Shown here: positions 1 through 5,579 of the stretch, one piece after another
Position numbering within the stretch: the first letter of the stretch is position 1
Layout: each line of letters starts with the position of its first letter
Assembly (NCBI GenBank): GCA_025964465.1
Contig: JAOPYS010000263.1
Location: 1-5,579, forward strand
Direction of reading: 5' to 3'
DNA length: 5,579 bases
DNA from: Thermoleophilia bacterium
GTDB lineage: Bacteria; Actinomycetota; Thermoleophilia; Gaiellales; SKUG01
Program-made: the position numbers and the translations under genes
The notes under the pieces: model-generated
The model's input: the letters and a program-made list of their open reading frames with translations, nothing else
Database searches by the model: none
What the model was told of the DNA's origin: nothing

Positions 1-2
1 TC

Positions 3-626
3 GTCGACGACCACCCGGTGGTGCTCGAAGGGCTCAGGCGTGGCCTCGGCCAGCAGCCCGGGCTCGACATCGTCGCCGCGTGCAGCGATCCGTCGAGCGT
101 GCTGCGCAACGTCGCGCGGCACCGCCCGGCGGTGGTCCTCACGGACCTCAAGATGCCCGACCGAGAACAGGGCCTCAACCTGATCCGCAACGTCATGGAG
201 GGGCACCCCAACACGCGCTGCGTGGTGCTGACCTACTCCGAGGATCCGGACGACCTGTTCGAGGCCAACCAGGCCGGAGCGGCGGCGTACGTGCTCAAGG
301 ATTCCTCGCTCGAGGAGATCGCCACGGCCGTGAAGGTCGTTGCGGCGGGTGGGCGGCCTCCGCTCAAGCCCGACCTGGAGGCGATGCTCTGGAGCCGGCT
401 GCGCGAGACGGCGGCGCAGGGGCGGCCCTACAACCTCACGGACCGCGAGTGGAACGTGCTGCGGTTGATCTCGCAGGGGTTCACGAACCAGGAGATCTGC
501 CAACAGCTGTACCTGTCGGGCCGAACCGTGCGTCGTGCGGCGACGGAGATCTTCCGCAAGCTCGGTGTTCGCAACCGCGCCGAGGCTGCGAGCTTCGCGA
601 CCCAGAAGGGCTGGTTCCTCAACTAA
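3..626 (+). CDS. NarL/FixJ-family response regulator, 5' end cut by window
   Basis: This is a two-component DNA-binding response regulator. The frame is open to the left edge and already reads VDDHPVVLEGL from base 3, the acidic-pocket DDH motif that normally follows only a few residues at the start of a receiver domain. The GTG at 18 is therefore an internal valine, and the true start lies just before the window. The probable phospho-acceptor is the Asp encoded at 144-146 (context TDLKMPD). The switch Thr is at 231-233 (VVLTYSE) and the conserved Lys at 297-299 (YVLKD). A LuxR/GerE helix-turn-helix follows at about 429-611 (LTDREWNVLRLISQGFTNQEI, then SGRTVRR and FRKLGVRNRAEA). The recognition helix reads TVRRAATEIFRKL where many family members have a His after the basic pair. 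The partner histidine kinase is not visible. The next gene follows in the same direction after 80 bases, so co-transcription is possible. The family is certain; the target genes are unknown. Confidence 0.93.
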   Translation, partial: VDDHPVVLEGLRRGLGQQPGLDIVAACSDPSSVLRNVARHRPAVVLTDLKMPDREQGLNLIRNVMEGHPNTRCVVLTYSEDPDDLFEANQAGAAAYVLKDSSLEEIATAVKVVAAGGRPPLKPDLEAMLWSRLRETAAQGRPYNLTDREWNVLRLISQGFTNQEICQQLYLSGRTVRRAATEIFRKLGVRNRAEAASFATQKGWFLN

Positions 627-694
627 CGGTGGGTGGCTGCCGATGGTCCTCGGTGGACCCGCGCAGCCTCCCCTGTCTCCGTGTCCTCACCCGT

Positions 695-700
695 GGTGGA
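695..700 (+). promoter_or_regulatory. Likely ribosome binding site of the LamG gene
   Basis: GGTGGA ends six bases before the GTG at 707. It is only a partial match to the anti-Shine-Dalgarno complement, but it is better placed than anything before the alternative GTGs at 653 and 629. Together with the compact signal peptide this decides the start. Confidence 0.4.
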
Positions 701-706
701 CGGCCC

Positions 707-1996
707 GTGCGGAGCCTGCTCGGCATCGTGACCGTGGCCGTGACCGCCGCCGCGATGGGGACCGCGAGCGCGGCGACATCGAGCACGGTGGTGTCCGCGA
801 CCGTGCCAGCGGCAACCAGCCTCGACTCCACCGGCTGCGCCCGCCCGCTCAACTATTCGCAGGCCGTCCTGGCCGACTCTCCCATCGACTACTACCACCT
901 GGGCGAGCTGTCCGGGGCGACCGCACTCGACGCCGGCAGCGGCAATCACCCGGGGGCGATCTCGGGCGGGTACACGCAGGGCCAGGTCGGTGGCATCCAG
1001 GGGTGGAGCGACACGTCGACCGCCTTCACGGGAGCCACGGGCACGGTCTCGGTTCCCGGAACCGGAGTGAACACCGCCAACGGGACCTACAACACCGTCG
1101 AGTTCTGGATGTACGAGAACACGGCCGCCGACAACCAGGTCCCCTTCTCCTTCTACCAGTACTCGATCTGGAACGACGGGAGCGGGAACTTCGGCTTCAA
1201 CAGCAACAACTCCGACCTGTATGGCATCACCGGCCCGTCGGTGACGGCGATGCAGTCGCGCTGGGTGCACGTCGTCGCCGTGATGAAGAACGGTGACTAC
1301 ACGGGGAACCAGTTGTGGATCGACGGTGTGTCGCAGACGCTCGCGCAGCGGACCGGGGTCGGGATCCCCGCACAGGAAGTCGCGACCCCGGGATATGTGA
1401 TCTCAGGTCACGGCGTCGACTCGTTGTACCGGTGGAACGGTCGGATCGACGAGGTGGCGGTGTACGCCGGAATCCTTCCGGCAGCCCGCATCCGCGAGCA
1501 TTTCGCGACGGGGACGGGTGCCCCGAGCCCGAGCATCGACTTCGGTGCCGTGCTGGCGGGTACCTCGAGTGTCACGAGCTCCGACTGCACCCTGACCTGG
1601 GGTTCGAGCAACGAGACGTCGATGCTGCGGGTCTATCAGCAGGACGGCAGCGGCACGGCGCTCGGTGGACCAGGATCCGTCAACGACTGGGCGGCTGGCA
1701 TCTCCGACTGGACGACAGGGGCGAGCATGTTCGGCGCATGCCTGCGGGCCGTCACCGGGGCTGGGGTCACGGGAACATGGGTCCCGAATGCAACGTGCCC
1801 CGCCAGCAACAGTCCGAGTTGGAATGCCATCCCCACGACAGGCGCGAGCCCCGGCAGCAAGATCGCGGCGTCGCCCACGGCGGGCATCACCGGCGCGACG
1901 GCCCGGTTGCGCTTCGGATTCCGGGCTGCTGCGAATCAGGCGCCCGGTTCCTATGCAGCGCCCGTGACCTTCGAGGTCATCGGACCCGACGCCTGA
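707..1996 (+). CDS. Secreted LamG (concanavalin A-like) domain protein with unassigned C-terminal domain
   Basis: This is a predicted exported protein of 429 residues. The GTG at 707 is preferred because it gives a compact signal peptide (one Arg, hydrophobic SLLGIVTVAVTAAAMG, likely cleavage after A22 in TASA) and has a purine-rich GGTGGA six bases upstream. In-frame GTGs at 653 and 629 are possible but have weaker ribosome sites; the frame before 626 only shadows the response regulator. Residues about 59-268 form a LamG/laminin-G-3-like jelly roll: YYHLGE, TVEFWMY, RWVHVVAVM, LWIDGV and the family's typical ending NGRIDEVAVYAGILPAARIREHF. Such domains usually bind carbohydrate or mediate adhesion. 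Residues about 276-429 look like a second beta-rich domain (DFGAVLAGTSS, DCTLTW, DWTTGASMFGACLRAV, LRFGFRAA, GSYAAPVTFEVI) that I cannot name. The mature protein has four cysteines (44, 294, 345, 364). No sortase motif, lipobox or C-terminal membrane anchor is visible. The substrate and the surface attachment mode are unknown. Confidence 0.85.
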   Translation: MRSLLGIVTVAVTAAAMGTASAATSSTVVSATVPAATSLDSTGCARPLNYSQAVLADSPIDYYHLGELSGATALDAGSGNHPGAISGGYTQGQVGGIQGWSDTSTAFTGATGTVSVPGTGVNTANGTYNTVEFWMYENTAADNQVPFSFYQYSIWNDGSGNFGFNSNNSDLYGITGPSVTAMQSRWVHVVAVMKNGDYTGNQLWIDGVSQTLAQRTGVGIPAQEVATPGYVISGHGVDSLYRWNGRIDEVAVYAGILPAARIREHFATGTGAPSPSIDFGAVLAGTSSVTSSDCTLTWGSSNETSMLRVYQQDGSGTALGGPGSVNDWAAGISDWTTGASMFGACLRAVTGAGVTGTWVPNATCPASNSPSWNAIPTTGASPGSKIAASPTAGITGATARLRFGFRAAANQAPGSYAAPVTFEVIGPDA

Positions 1997-2017
1997 TCCA
2001 CGTTCGGTGGCCGTCCG

Positions 2018-2758
2018 TCAACAGCGCCTCCGGAGACGCGCGCTCGGGGTGGGGCCCCCGAACGGGGCGGGGCGGGCAAGCGATGTCAGTGACACCGTGC
2101 GCAGCGGCAGCGCCTCACGGAGTTGTGGAGCGCGCGGGCGTACCGTGTCAATCGACGTCGCGGCGACCATCGTGCGAGGTGCGCGGGGCGTGGATCGGGG
2201 TGGTGGCAGCAGGCCGCGGCGCCAGGAGTCGGCTGGGTTGGCGCGGGCGAGGGCGCGGACCAGTGGGGGGACGAGCCAGAGTGACAGCAGCAGTTCGGGG
2301 ATGACGGTGGTGGCGTTGTAGGCGAGCGAGTAGGCGAAGGCCGAGCCGCCGGCGGCAGGGGCGAAGAAGACCATGCCGCTCACGACGTTGGCGGTCAGGT
2401 GCAGGGCCATGGCGAGGATGATCGCCGGGGCAAGGGCCGCTCGTTCGGTGCCGCGGCCGCAGGCGAGGCCGGCGGCGCCCAGCGCGGCGTAGGCGAGGCC
2501 GTAGTCCAGGCCGAGCTGGATGGGGTGGACTATCGTGCCGCCCGACAGGGCGTGGGCAGCCCCCGCGCAGGCGCCGGCCGCGACGCCGGGGCCCACCCCG
2601 CGGGCGATCGCGAACGCCAGCAGCGGCAACGTGGCGAGGGCGATCGAACCGCCATTGGGCAGCTCCAGGAGCCGCACGGTGCCCAGCAGCACGCTGAGCG
2701 CCACGGCGACCGCGGCCTCCGTGAGGCGGACGAGCTCGGTGCGGCGGGCCAGGACCAT
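2018..2758 (-). CDS. thiT: ThiT-like energy-coupled thiamine transporter S component
   Basis: This is the membrane substrate-binding (S) subunit of an ECF-type vitamin transporter of the ThiT/YuaJ family, expected to bring in thiamine with the shared EcfA/EcfA'/EcfT module, which is not in this window. About six hydrophobic segments fill residues 10-170. Family hallmarks are LPNGGSIALATLPLL (33-47), HPIQLGLDYGLAYAALGAAGL (78-98), NVVSGMVFFAPAAGG (124-138) and YSLAYN (143-148). The ATG at 2758 is chosen over the GTG at 2803 because GAGGGG lies six bases upstream and the protein then begins MVLARRTELVRLTEAAVAVALS, directly before the first membrane helix. The family is about 190 residues long; this frame gives 246. 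The excess is a Pro/Arg-rich tail from about residue 175 that looks like run-on. Some residues reported to contact thiamine in the Lactococcus protein appear substituted (His to N124, Trp to F132). The gene lies 85 bases downstream of the penicillin-binding protein gene on the same strand, and no THI-box riboswitch is visible. Family call firm; substrate less certain. Confidence 0.82.
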   Translation of the reverse strand: MVLARRTELVRLTEAAVAVALSVLLGTVRLLELPNGGSIALATLPLLAFAIARGVGPGVAAGACAGAAHALSGGTIVHPIQLGLDYGLAYAALGAAGLACGRGTERAALAPAIILAMALHLTANVVSGMVFFAPAAGGSAFAYSLAYNATTVIPELLLSLWLVPPLVRALARANPADSWRRGLLPPPRSTPRAPRTMVAATSIDTVRPRAPQLREALPLRTVSLTSLARPAPFGGPTPSARLRRRC

Positions 2759-2764
2759 CCCCAG

Positions 2765-2770
2765 CCCCTC
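2765..2770 (-). promoter_or_regulatory. Ribosome binding site deciding the ThiT start
   Basis: On the minus strand GAGGGG is followed by the six-base spacer CTGGGG and then ATG at 2758. This places the start 15 codons inside the longest open frame, whose GTG at 2803 would add a charged leader (RARSARPRVAEGLG) not expected in this family. Confidence 0.6.
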
Positions 2771-2843
2771 GGCCACGCGCGGACGGGCAGACCGGGCTCG
2801 CACGCGAGGCGGCCGCAGTCGGCGCAGCCGATGGCCGCTTCGC

Positions 2844-5045
2844 TCAGTGGCGCAGCGCGACCGGGGCCGGTGCGGGCGTGACCGGCGCAGGCGCCGGCGT
2901 CACGGGCGCGGGGGCCGTCGGCTGTGGCGTCGTCGGAGCCGGGGTCGTCGGGGTCGGCGTGACGGGCGTGGGCTGGTCGGGGATGGTCCCGGCCGGGTCC
3001 ACGGGCGTGGCCTTGGTCGGCGTGTCGGCGGGATCTGCCGCCGGGCCGCCGCCCCCGCCGCCGCCAGGCTGCGCGGAGGGCACCGAGGCGCCGGAACCGC
3101 CGGAGTGCTCCAGTGACGGGTCGTCTTCCCAACGACCCACGTCCCACGGCACCCAGACCGGCTCACCCTTGGGCTCGAACCAGTCCCGGTTCGGCACGAG
3201 CTCGAGCGCGGGCTCCATGAAGGCGCGCCAGATCGCGGCCGGGGTCTTGCCGCCCACCTCGTTCATCGGGGTGGGGGTGTTGTAGCCCATCCACACGCAC
3301 GCGGTCAGCTCGGGCGTGATGCCGCAGAACCACGCGTCCTTGGCGTCGTCGGTCGTGCCCGTCTTGCCACCCACCTCGGCGCCGGGGATGTTCGCCGAGG
3401 TGCCGGTGCCGTGGTCGGCGTTGTCGCGCAGGATCGAGACGATCTTGTCGGCCTGCCAGTCCTGCATCGCGCGGAAGCCCTTGGGGTACTTGGGCGGCAG
3501 CTTCGTGCCGCCGGGCGTGACGGCCTCGCTGACGGCGCGCGGATCGATGCGCATGCCGCCCCGCGCGATCGTCGAGTAGAAGTTGGTCTGCTCGAGCGGG
3601 GTCACGACCTGCGAGCCCAGGCCGATCGACCAGACGTCCTCCAGGGGTGACTTGATCCCCATCTTGTGCGCGGTCGCCGCGACCTGCTTGGGGCCCATGT
3701 CGAGCGTCATCTGCGCGTACACCGAGTTGTCGGAAGCCACCGTCGCGGCGCGGATCGACTCGGGCCCCGCGTACGTGTTTCCGTACGTCTTGGGATTCCA
3801 CCAGCCAGATTCACCCGAGCCCTTGTAGCGCACGCGGAAGGGGCGGCTGACGTAGGTCGTCGCATCGGGGTCGACGCCCGCCTGCACGAAGGCCGAGAGC
3901 ACCCACACCTTGGCGGTCGAGCCGGGCTGGCGGCGGGCCTGCGACGCACGGTTGAACTTGGACTGCGCGTAGCTCGACGACGAGGCCATGGCGCGGATCT
4001 CGCCGGTCTTGGTGTCGAGCACCGCGATCGCCGCGCTGGGGCCCTCGTACAGCTTGTCCTTGATGGCCTGCTCGGCGAGGCGCTGCATCTTCGGATTGAT
4101 GGTCGTCCGGATCTTGAGGCCGCCCTGGCGCACGGTGGCCGAGCCGTACTGCTGGATCAGCTCCTGCTCGACGTAGTCGAAGAAGTACGGCAGCTTGCGC
4201 TCGGTGAAGCGGCTGGTGGGGTGCAGGCGGATCGACGAGGCGACGGCGGCGGCGTGCTCGCGCTTGGTGATCATGCCCTGGTCGTACATCGCGTCCAGCA
4301 CGTCGTCGCGGCGCCCCTTGGCCTTGGCCACGTTGCCCTTGGTGTAGGGGTCGTACTGCGTCGGGGACTGCGGCAGGCCGGCGAGCATCGCGGCCTCGGG
4401 GATCGTCAGGTCCTTGGCCGACTTGTTGAAGTAGGTGAGCGAGGCCGCCTCGATGCCGTACGCGTTGTTGCCGTAGAAGACGAGGTTGAGGTACGTCTCG
4501 AGGATCTTCTTCTTGGACCACTGCTTCTCGAGCTGCAGGGCGAGCGTCGCCTCCTTGGCCTTGCGCGAGAGCGTCTTCTCGGTGGTGATCTCCTTGTACA
4601 GGTTGCGCACCACCTGCTGGGTGATCGTGGAGGCGCCCTCCTTGTTGGAGCCGGCCTTCAGGTTGACGCTCAGCGCGCGCGCCATGCCCTCGTAGTCGAC
4701 GCCGTGGTGCTCGTAGAAGCGACGGTCCTCGATCGCCACGGTCGCCTTGGGCGCCCACTGGCCCATCTGCCCGTACGGCTCGATCTCACGGTTCTGGTCG
4801 GACTTGATCACGCCGAGCTTGGCGCCGTTGGCGGCCATCACCTCGGAGTTCTGGCCGATCAGCTGCGGGCGTAGGTTGTCGATCGACGGCCACTCGGTGT
4901 CGTCGCCCTTCAGGAAGCCGTAGCCGGCCCAGGCGCCACCGGCGGTGGCCAGGAGGGCGAAGAGGGCGGCGACCAGCAGGATGCGGGCGCGACGGCGGGC
5001 GGTGCGGCGCTCACGCAGGCGCCGCTGGCGAATGGTTCGGCTCAT
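2844..5045 (-). CDS. Class A (bifunctional) penicillin-binding protein, PBP1a-like
   Basis: This 733-residue enzyme polymerises lipid II into glycan strands (glycosyltransferase family 51) and cross-links them (transpeptidase) outside the membrane. Residues 1-21 are a very basic cytoplasmic tail, and about 22-44 form the single transmembrane anchor. GT51 motifs: IEDRRFYEHHG (105-115, catalytic Glu106), GASTITQQVVRNLY (137-150), and RKAKEATLALQLEKQWSKKKILETYLN running to YFNK (161-208). The transpeptidase carries the active-site serine in STAK (Ser376, Lys379), the SDN triad (438-440) and KTGTT (561-565). All catalytic elements are intact, so it should be active and beta-lactam sensitive. From about 644 the protein becomes low-complexity: a Gly7 run (661-667), then a Pro/Thr/Ala tail with two PAPVTPA units (712-725). 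Its only two cysteines, 574 and 583, are extracytoplasmic and could form a disulfide. The ATG at 5045 is the only plausible start: an in-frame stop lies at 5055-5057 and the next Met is residue 70. No Shine-Dalgarno is visible. It could be called ponA or mrcA; I leave the symbol blank. Confidence 0.96.
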   Translation of the reverse strand: MSRTIRQRRLRERRTARRRARILLVAALFALLATAGGAWAGYGFLKGDDTEWPSIDNLRPQLIGQNSEVMAANGAKLGVIKSDQNREIEPYGQMGQWAPKATVAIEDRRFYEHHGVDYEGMARALSVNLKAGSNKEGASTITQQVVRNLYKEITTEKTLSRKAKEATLALQLEKQWSKKKILETYLNLVFYGNNAYGIEAASLTYFNKSAKDLTIPEAAMLAGLPQSPTQYDPYTKGNVAKAKGRRDDVLDAMYDQGMITKREHAAAVASSIRLHPTSRFTERKLPYFFDYVEQELIQQYGSATVRQGGLKIRTTINPKMQRLAEQAIKDKLYEGPSAAIAVLDTKTGEIRAMASSSSYAQSKFNRASQARRQPGSTAKVWVLSAFVQAGVDPDATTYVSRPFRVRYKGSGESGWWNPKTYGNTYAGPESIRAATVASDNSVYAQMTLDMGPKQVAATAHKMGIKSPLEDVWSIGLGSQVVTPLEQTNFYSTIARGGMRIDPRAVSEAVTPGGTKLPPKYPKGFRAMQDWQADKIVSILRDNADHGTGTSANIPGAEVGGKTGTTDDAKDAWFCGITPELTACVWMGYNTPTPMNEVGGKTPAAIWRAFMEPALELVPNRDWFEPKGEPVWVPWDVGRWEDDPSLEHSGGSGASVPSAQPGGGGGGGPAADPADTPTKATPVDPAGTIPDQPTPVTPTPTTPAPTTPQPTAPAPVTPAPAPVTPAPAPVALRH
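2856..2912 (-). repeat. Short tandem repeat coding the PBP C-terminal PAPVTPA units
   Basis: Two 21-base units (2892-2912 and 2871-2891) plus a partial third (2856-2870) encode PAPVTPA, PAPVTPA and PAPVA at the end of the penicillin-binding protein. By eye the two full units differ at about 5 of 21 bases, all synonymous. The repeat is thus older than a fresh duplication and is kept at the protein level. It belongs to a flexible Pro/Thr/Ala tail that probably reaches into the cell wall. Confidence 0.6.
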
Positions 5046-5054
5046 CTGGCCGAA
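5036..5054. repeat. Inverted repeat TTCGGC-N7-GCCGAA over the PBP start codon
   Basis: Perfect six-base arms at 5036-5041 and 5049-5054 flank a seven-base centre that contains the start codon at 5043-5045. The left arm of the coding strand touches the last base of the candidate -10 box. If transcription begins near the ATG, this is a DNA-level dyad such as an operator. If the mRNA begins further upstream, the start codon would sit in a hairpin loop. Chance occurrence in GC-rich DNA is possible. Confidence 0.5.
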
Positions 5055-5059
5055 TCATA
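5054..5059 (-). promoter_or_regulatory. Candidate -10 box (TATGAT) for a leaderless PBP transcript
   Basis: On the minus strand TATGAT, one mismatch from TATAAT, lies eight bases before the ATG at 5045. Transcription would then begin at or within one or two bases of the start codon, giving a leaderless or nearly leaderless mRNA. This fits the absence of a Shine-Dalgarno before this ATG. No good -35 hexamer is seen at 16-18 bases (CATCCT-like at best). Leaderless genes are common in actinobacteria. The call rests on one hexamer and its spacing. Confidence 0.45.
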
Positions 5060-5130
5060 CGTGCGCGAGCGGCAGCAGGATGCAGGTGGCGCCACGCTGG
5101 CCGGGTAGGGCAACGAGCTTCGCTGAACCC

Positions 5131-5579
5131 CTATGCAAAATCGTCGGGCGTGACCTCGTCGAGGAAGCTGCGGAACTTGTCCACCATCTCGTCGGTGTCG
5201 CCGATCGCGTCCTGCTCGAACTCGATGCCGCTCTCCAGCACGATCTGCTCGGCCGCGAAGATCGGCGCCTCCGCGCGCACCGCGAGGGCGAGGGCGTCGC
5301 TGGGCCGCGAATCGAGCTCGTGCTCGTCGATCCCGTTGGAGACGGTCACCTGCGCGAAGAACGTGTTGTCGCGCAGCGCGGTGATCGCCACCTGCGTCAC
5401 CTCGGCGCCCAGCTCCTCGAGCGCGTTGACGAGCAGGTCGTGCGTCGCGGGCCGCGGCGGGCGAGCATCCTGCAACCGCATGAGGATCGCCGCAGCCTCC
5501 GGATGGCCGATCCAGATCGGCAGGAAGCGGTTGCCCGCCAACGTCTTGATCAGCACGATCGGCTGCTTGCCGACCATGT
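5131..5579 (-). CDS. DUF151 / bifunctional nuclease (BFN) domain protein, 5' end cut by window
   Basis: This is a member of the DUF151 bifunctional-nuclease family, named after a plant member reported to have nuclease activity; the bacterial role is poorly known. Visible motifs, counting from the ATG at 5577, are QPIVLIK (5-11), FLPIWIGHPEAAAI (18-31), PRPATHDLL (41-49), TFFAQV (72-77), DSRPSDALALAVRAEAPIF (89-107) and the acidic C-terminus DKFRSFLDEVTPDDF, which is usual for this group. Family proteins normally have about 15 residues before the QPIVL strand, and here only four remain, so the ATG at 5577 is probably internal and the start lies beyond the window. The two bases before it (-AC on the coding strand) allow Asp, Asn, His or Tyr. 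The protein looks cytoplasmic, with no signal or membrane segment. Its stop lies 85 bases before the penicillin-binding protein start on the same strand. Because that gene seems to have its own promoter, the two may be transcribed separately. Confidence 0.9.
   Translation of the reverse strand, partial: MVGKQPIVLIKTLAGNRFLPIWIGHPEAAAILMRLQDARPPRPATHDLLVNALEELGAEVTQVAITALRDNTFFAQVTVSNGIDEHELDSRPSDALALAVRAEAPIFAAEQIVLESGIEFEQDAIGDTDEMVDKFRSFLDEVTPDDFA

Noticed and set aside
80..706. Extended N-terminus of the LamG frame starting at ATG 80
   Set aside because: This stretch overlaps the response regulator in another frame and translates to a Pro/Arg/Gly-rich shadow; the signal peptide begins only at 707.
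2054..2068. GCCCC-N5-GGGGC hairpin as a terminator between the converging genes
   Set aside because: The stem is only five bases, there is no T tract on either strand, and it lies inside the open thiT frame in a run of G and C where such pairs arise easily.
1315..2304. 329-codon plus-strand frame crossing the LamG 3' end and the ThiT tail
   Set aside because: Arg/Gly-rich composition with no domain; it shadows LamG in the first half and is antisense to thiT in the second.
2758..2803. GTG at 2803 as the thiT start
   Set aside because: No ribosome site is seen before it, it adds an unfamiliar charged leader, and the ATG at 2758 has a well-spaced GAGGGG.
2765..2843. CxxCxxxxC zinc-ribbon-like stretch (GCADCGRLAC) on the minus strand between PBP and thiT
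   Set aside because: There is no start codon or ribosome site for it, and the frame simply continues as a shadow of thiT; the cysteines come from chance TGC codons.
3666..4874. 402-codon open frame on the plus strand antisense to the PBP gene
   Set aside because: It is rich in Arg, Leu, Gly and Val, has no recognisable motif, and lies opposite a complete, motif-rich enzyme. Long antisense frames are expected in GC-rich coding DNA.

Overview
The window looks like chromosomal DNA of a high-GC Gram-positive, probably an actinobacterium. The style of the class A penicillin-binding protein (very basic N-terminus, Gly/Pro/Thr tail), the DUF151 protein, a lone ThiT-type transporter and a secreted LamG protein would fit Thermoleophilia (Solirubrobacterales-like). 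That placement is inference from family resemblance; no rRNA or other marker is present.

Layout. Two genes lie on the plus strand at the left. The first is a NarL/LuxR-type response regulator whose first few codons lie before the window. After an 80-base gap comes a secreted protein with a signal peptide, a LamG (concanavalin A-like) domain and a cysteine- and tryptophan-containing C-terminal domain that I cannot assign. Three genes lie on the minus strand at the right. In transcription order they are a DUF151 bifunctional-nuclease-family protein (start lost at the right edge), a full-length class A penicillin-binding protein and a ThiT-like thiamine transporter. The two blocks converge near position 2000, where the stop codons are about 20 bases apart.

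How the genes fit together. The penicillin-binding protein builds and cross-links peptidoglycan outside the membrane. ThiT would be the substrate-binding membrane subunit of an ECF vitamin transporter; its energising subunits are not here. The response regulator may or may not control the secreted LamG protein beside it. No stretch over 300 bases lacks a gene. I see no tRNA, rRNA, CRISPR array, insertion sequence, phage gene or recognisable defence system, and most of the window is ordinary core genome.

Points worth a second look: a probable leaderless promoter and a 19-bp dyad over the start of the penicillin-binding protein gene; a likely disulfide in its transpeptidase domain; replaced thiamine-contact residues and a run-on-looking tail in ThiT; and the unassigned C-terminal domain of the LamG protein.
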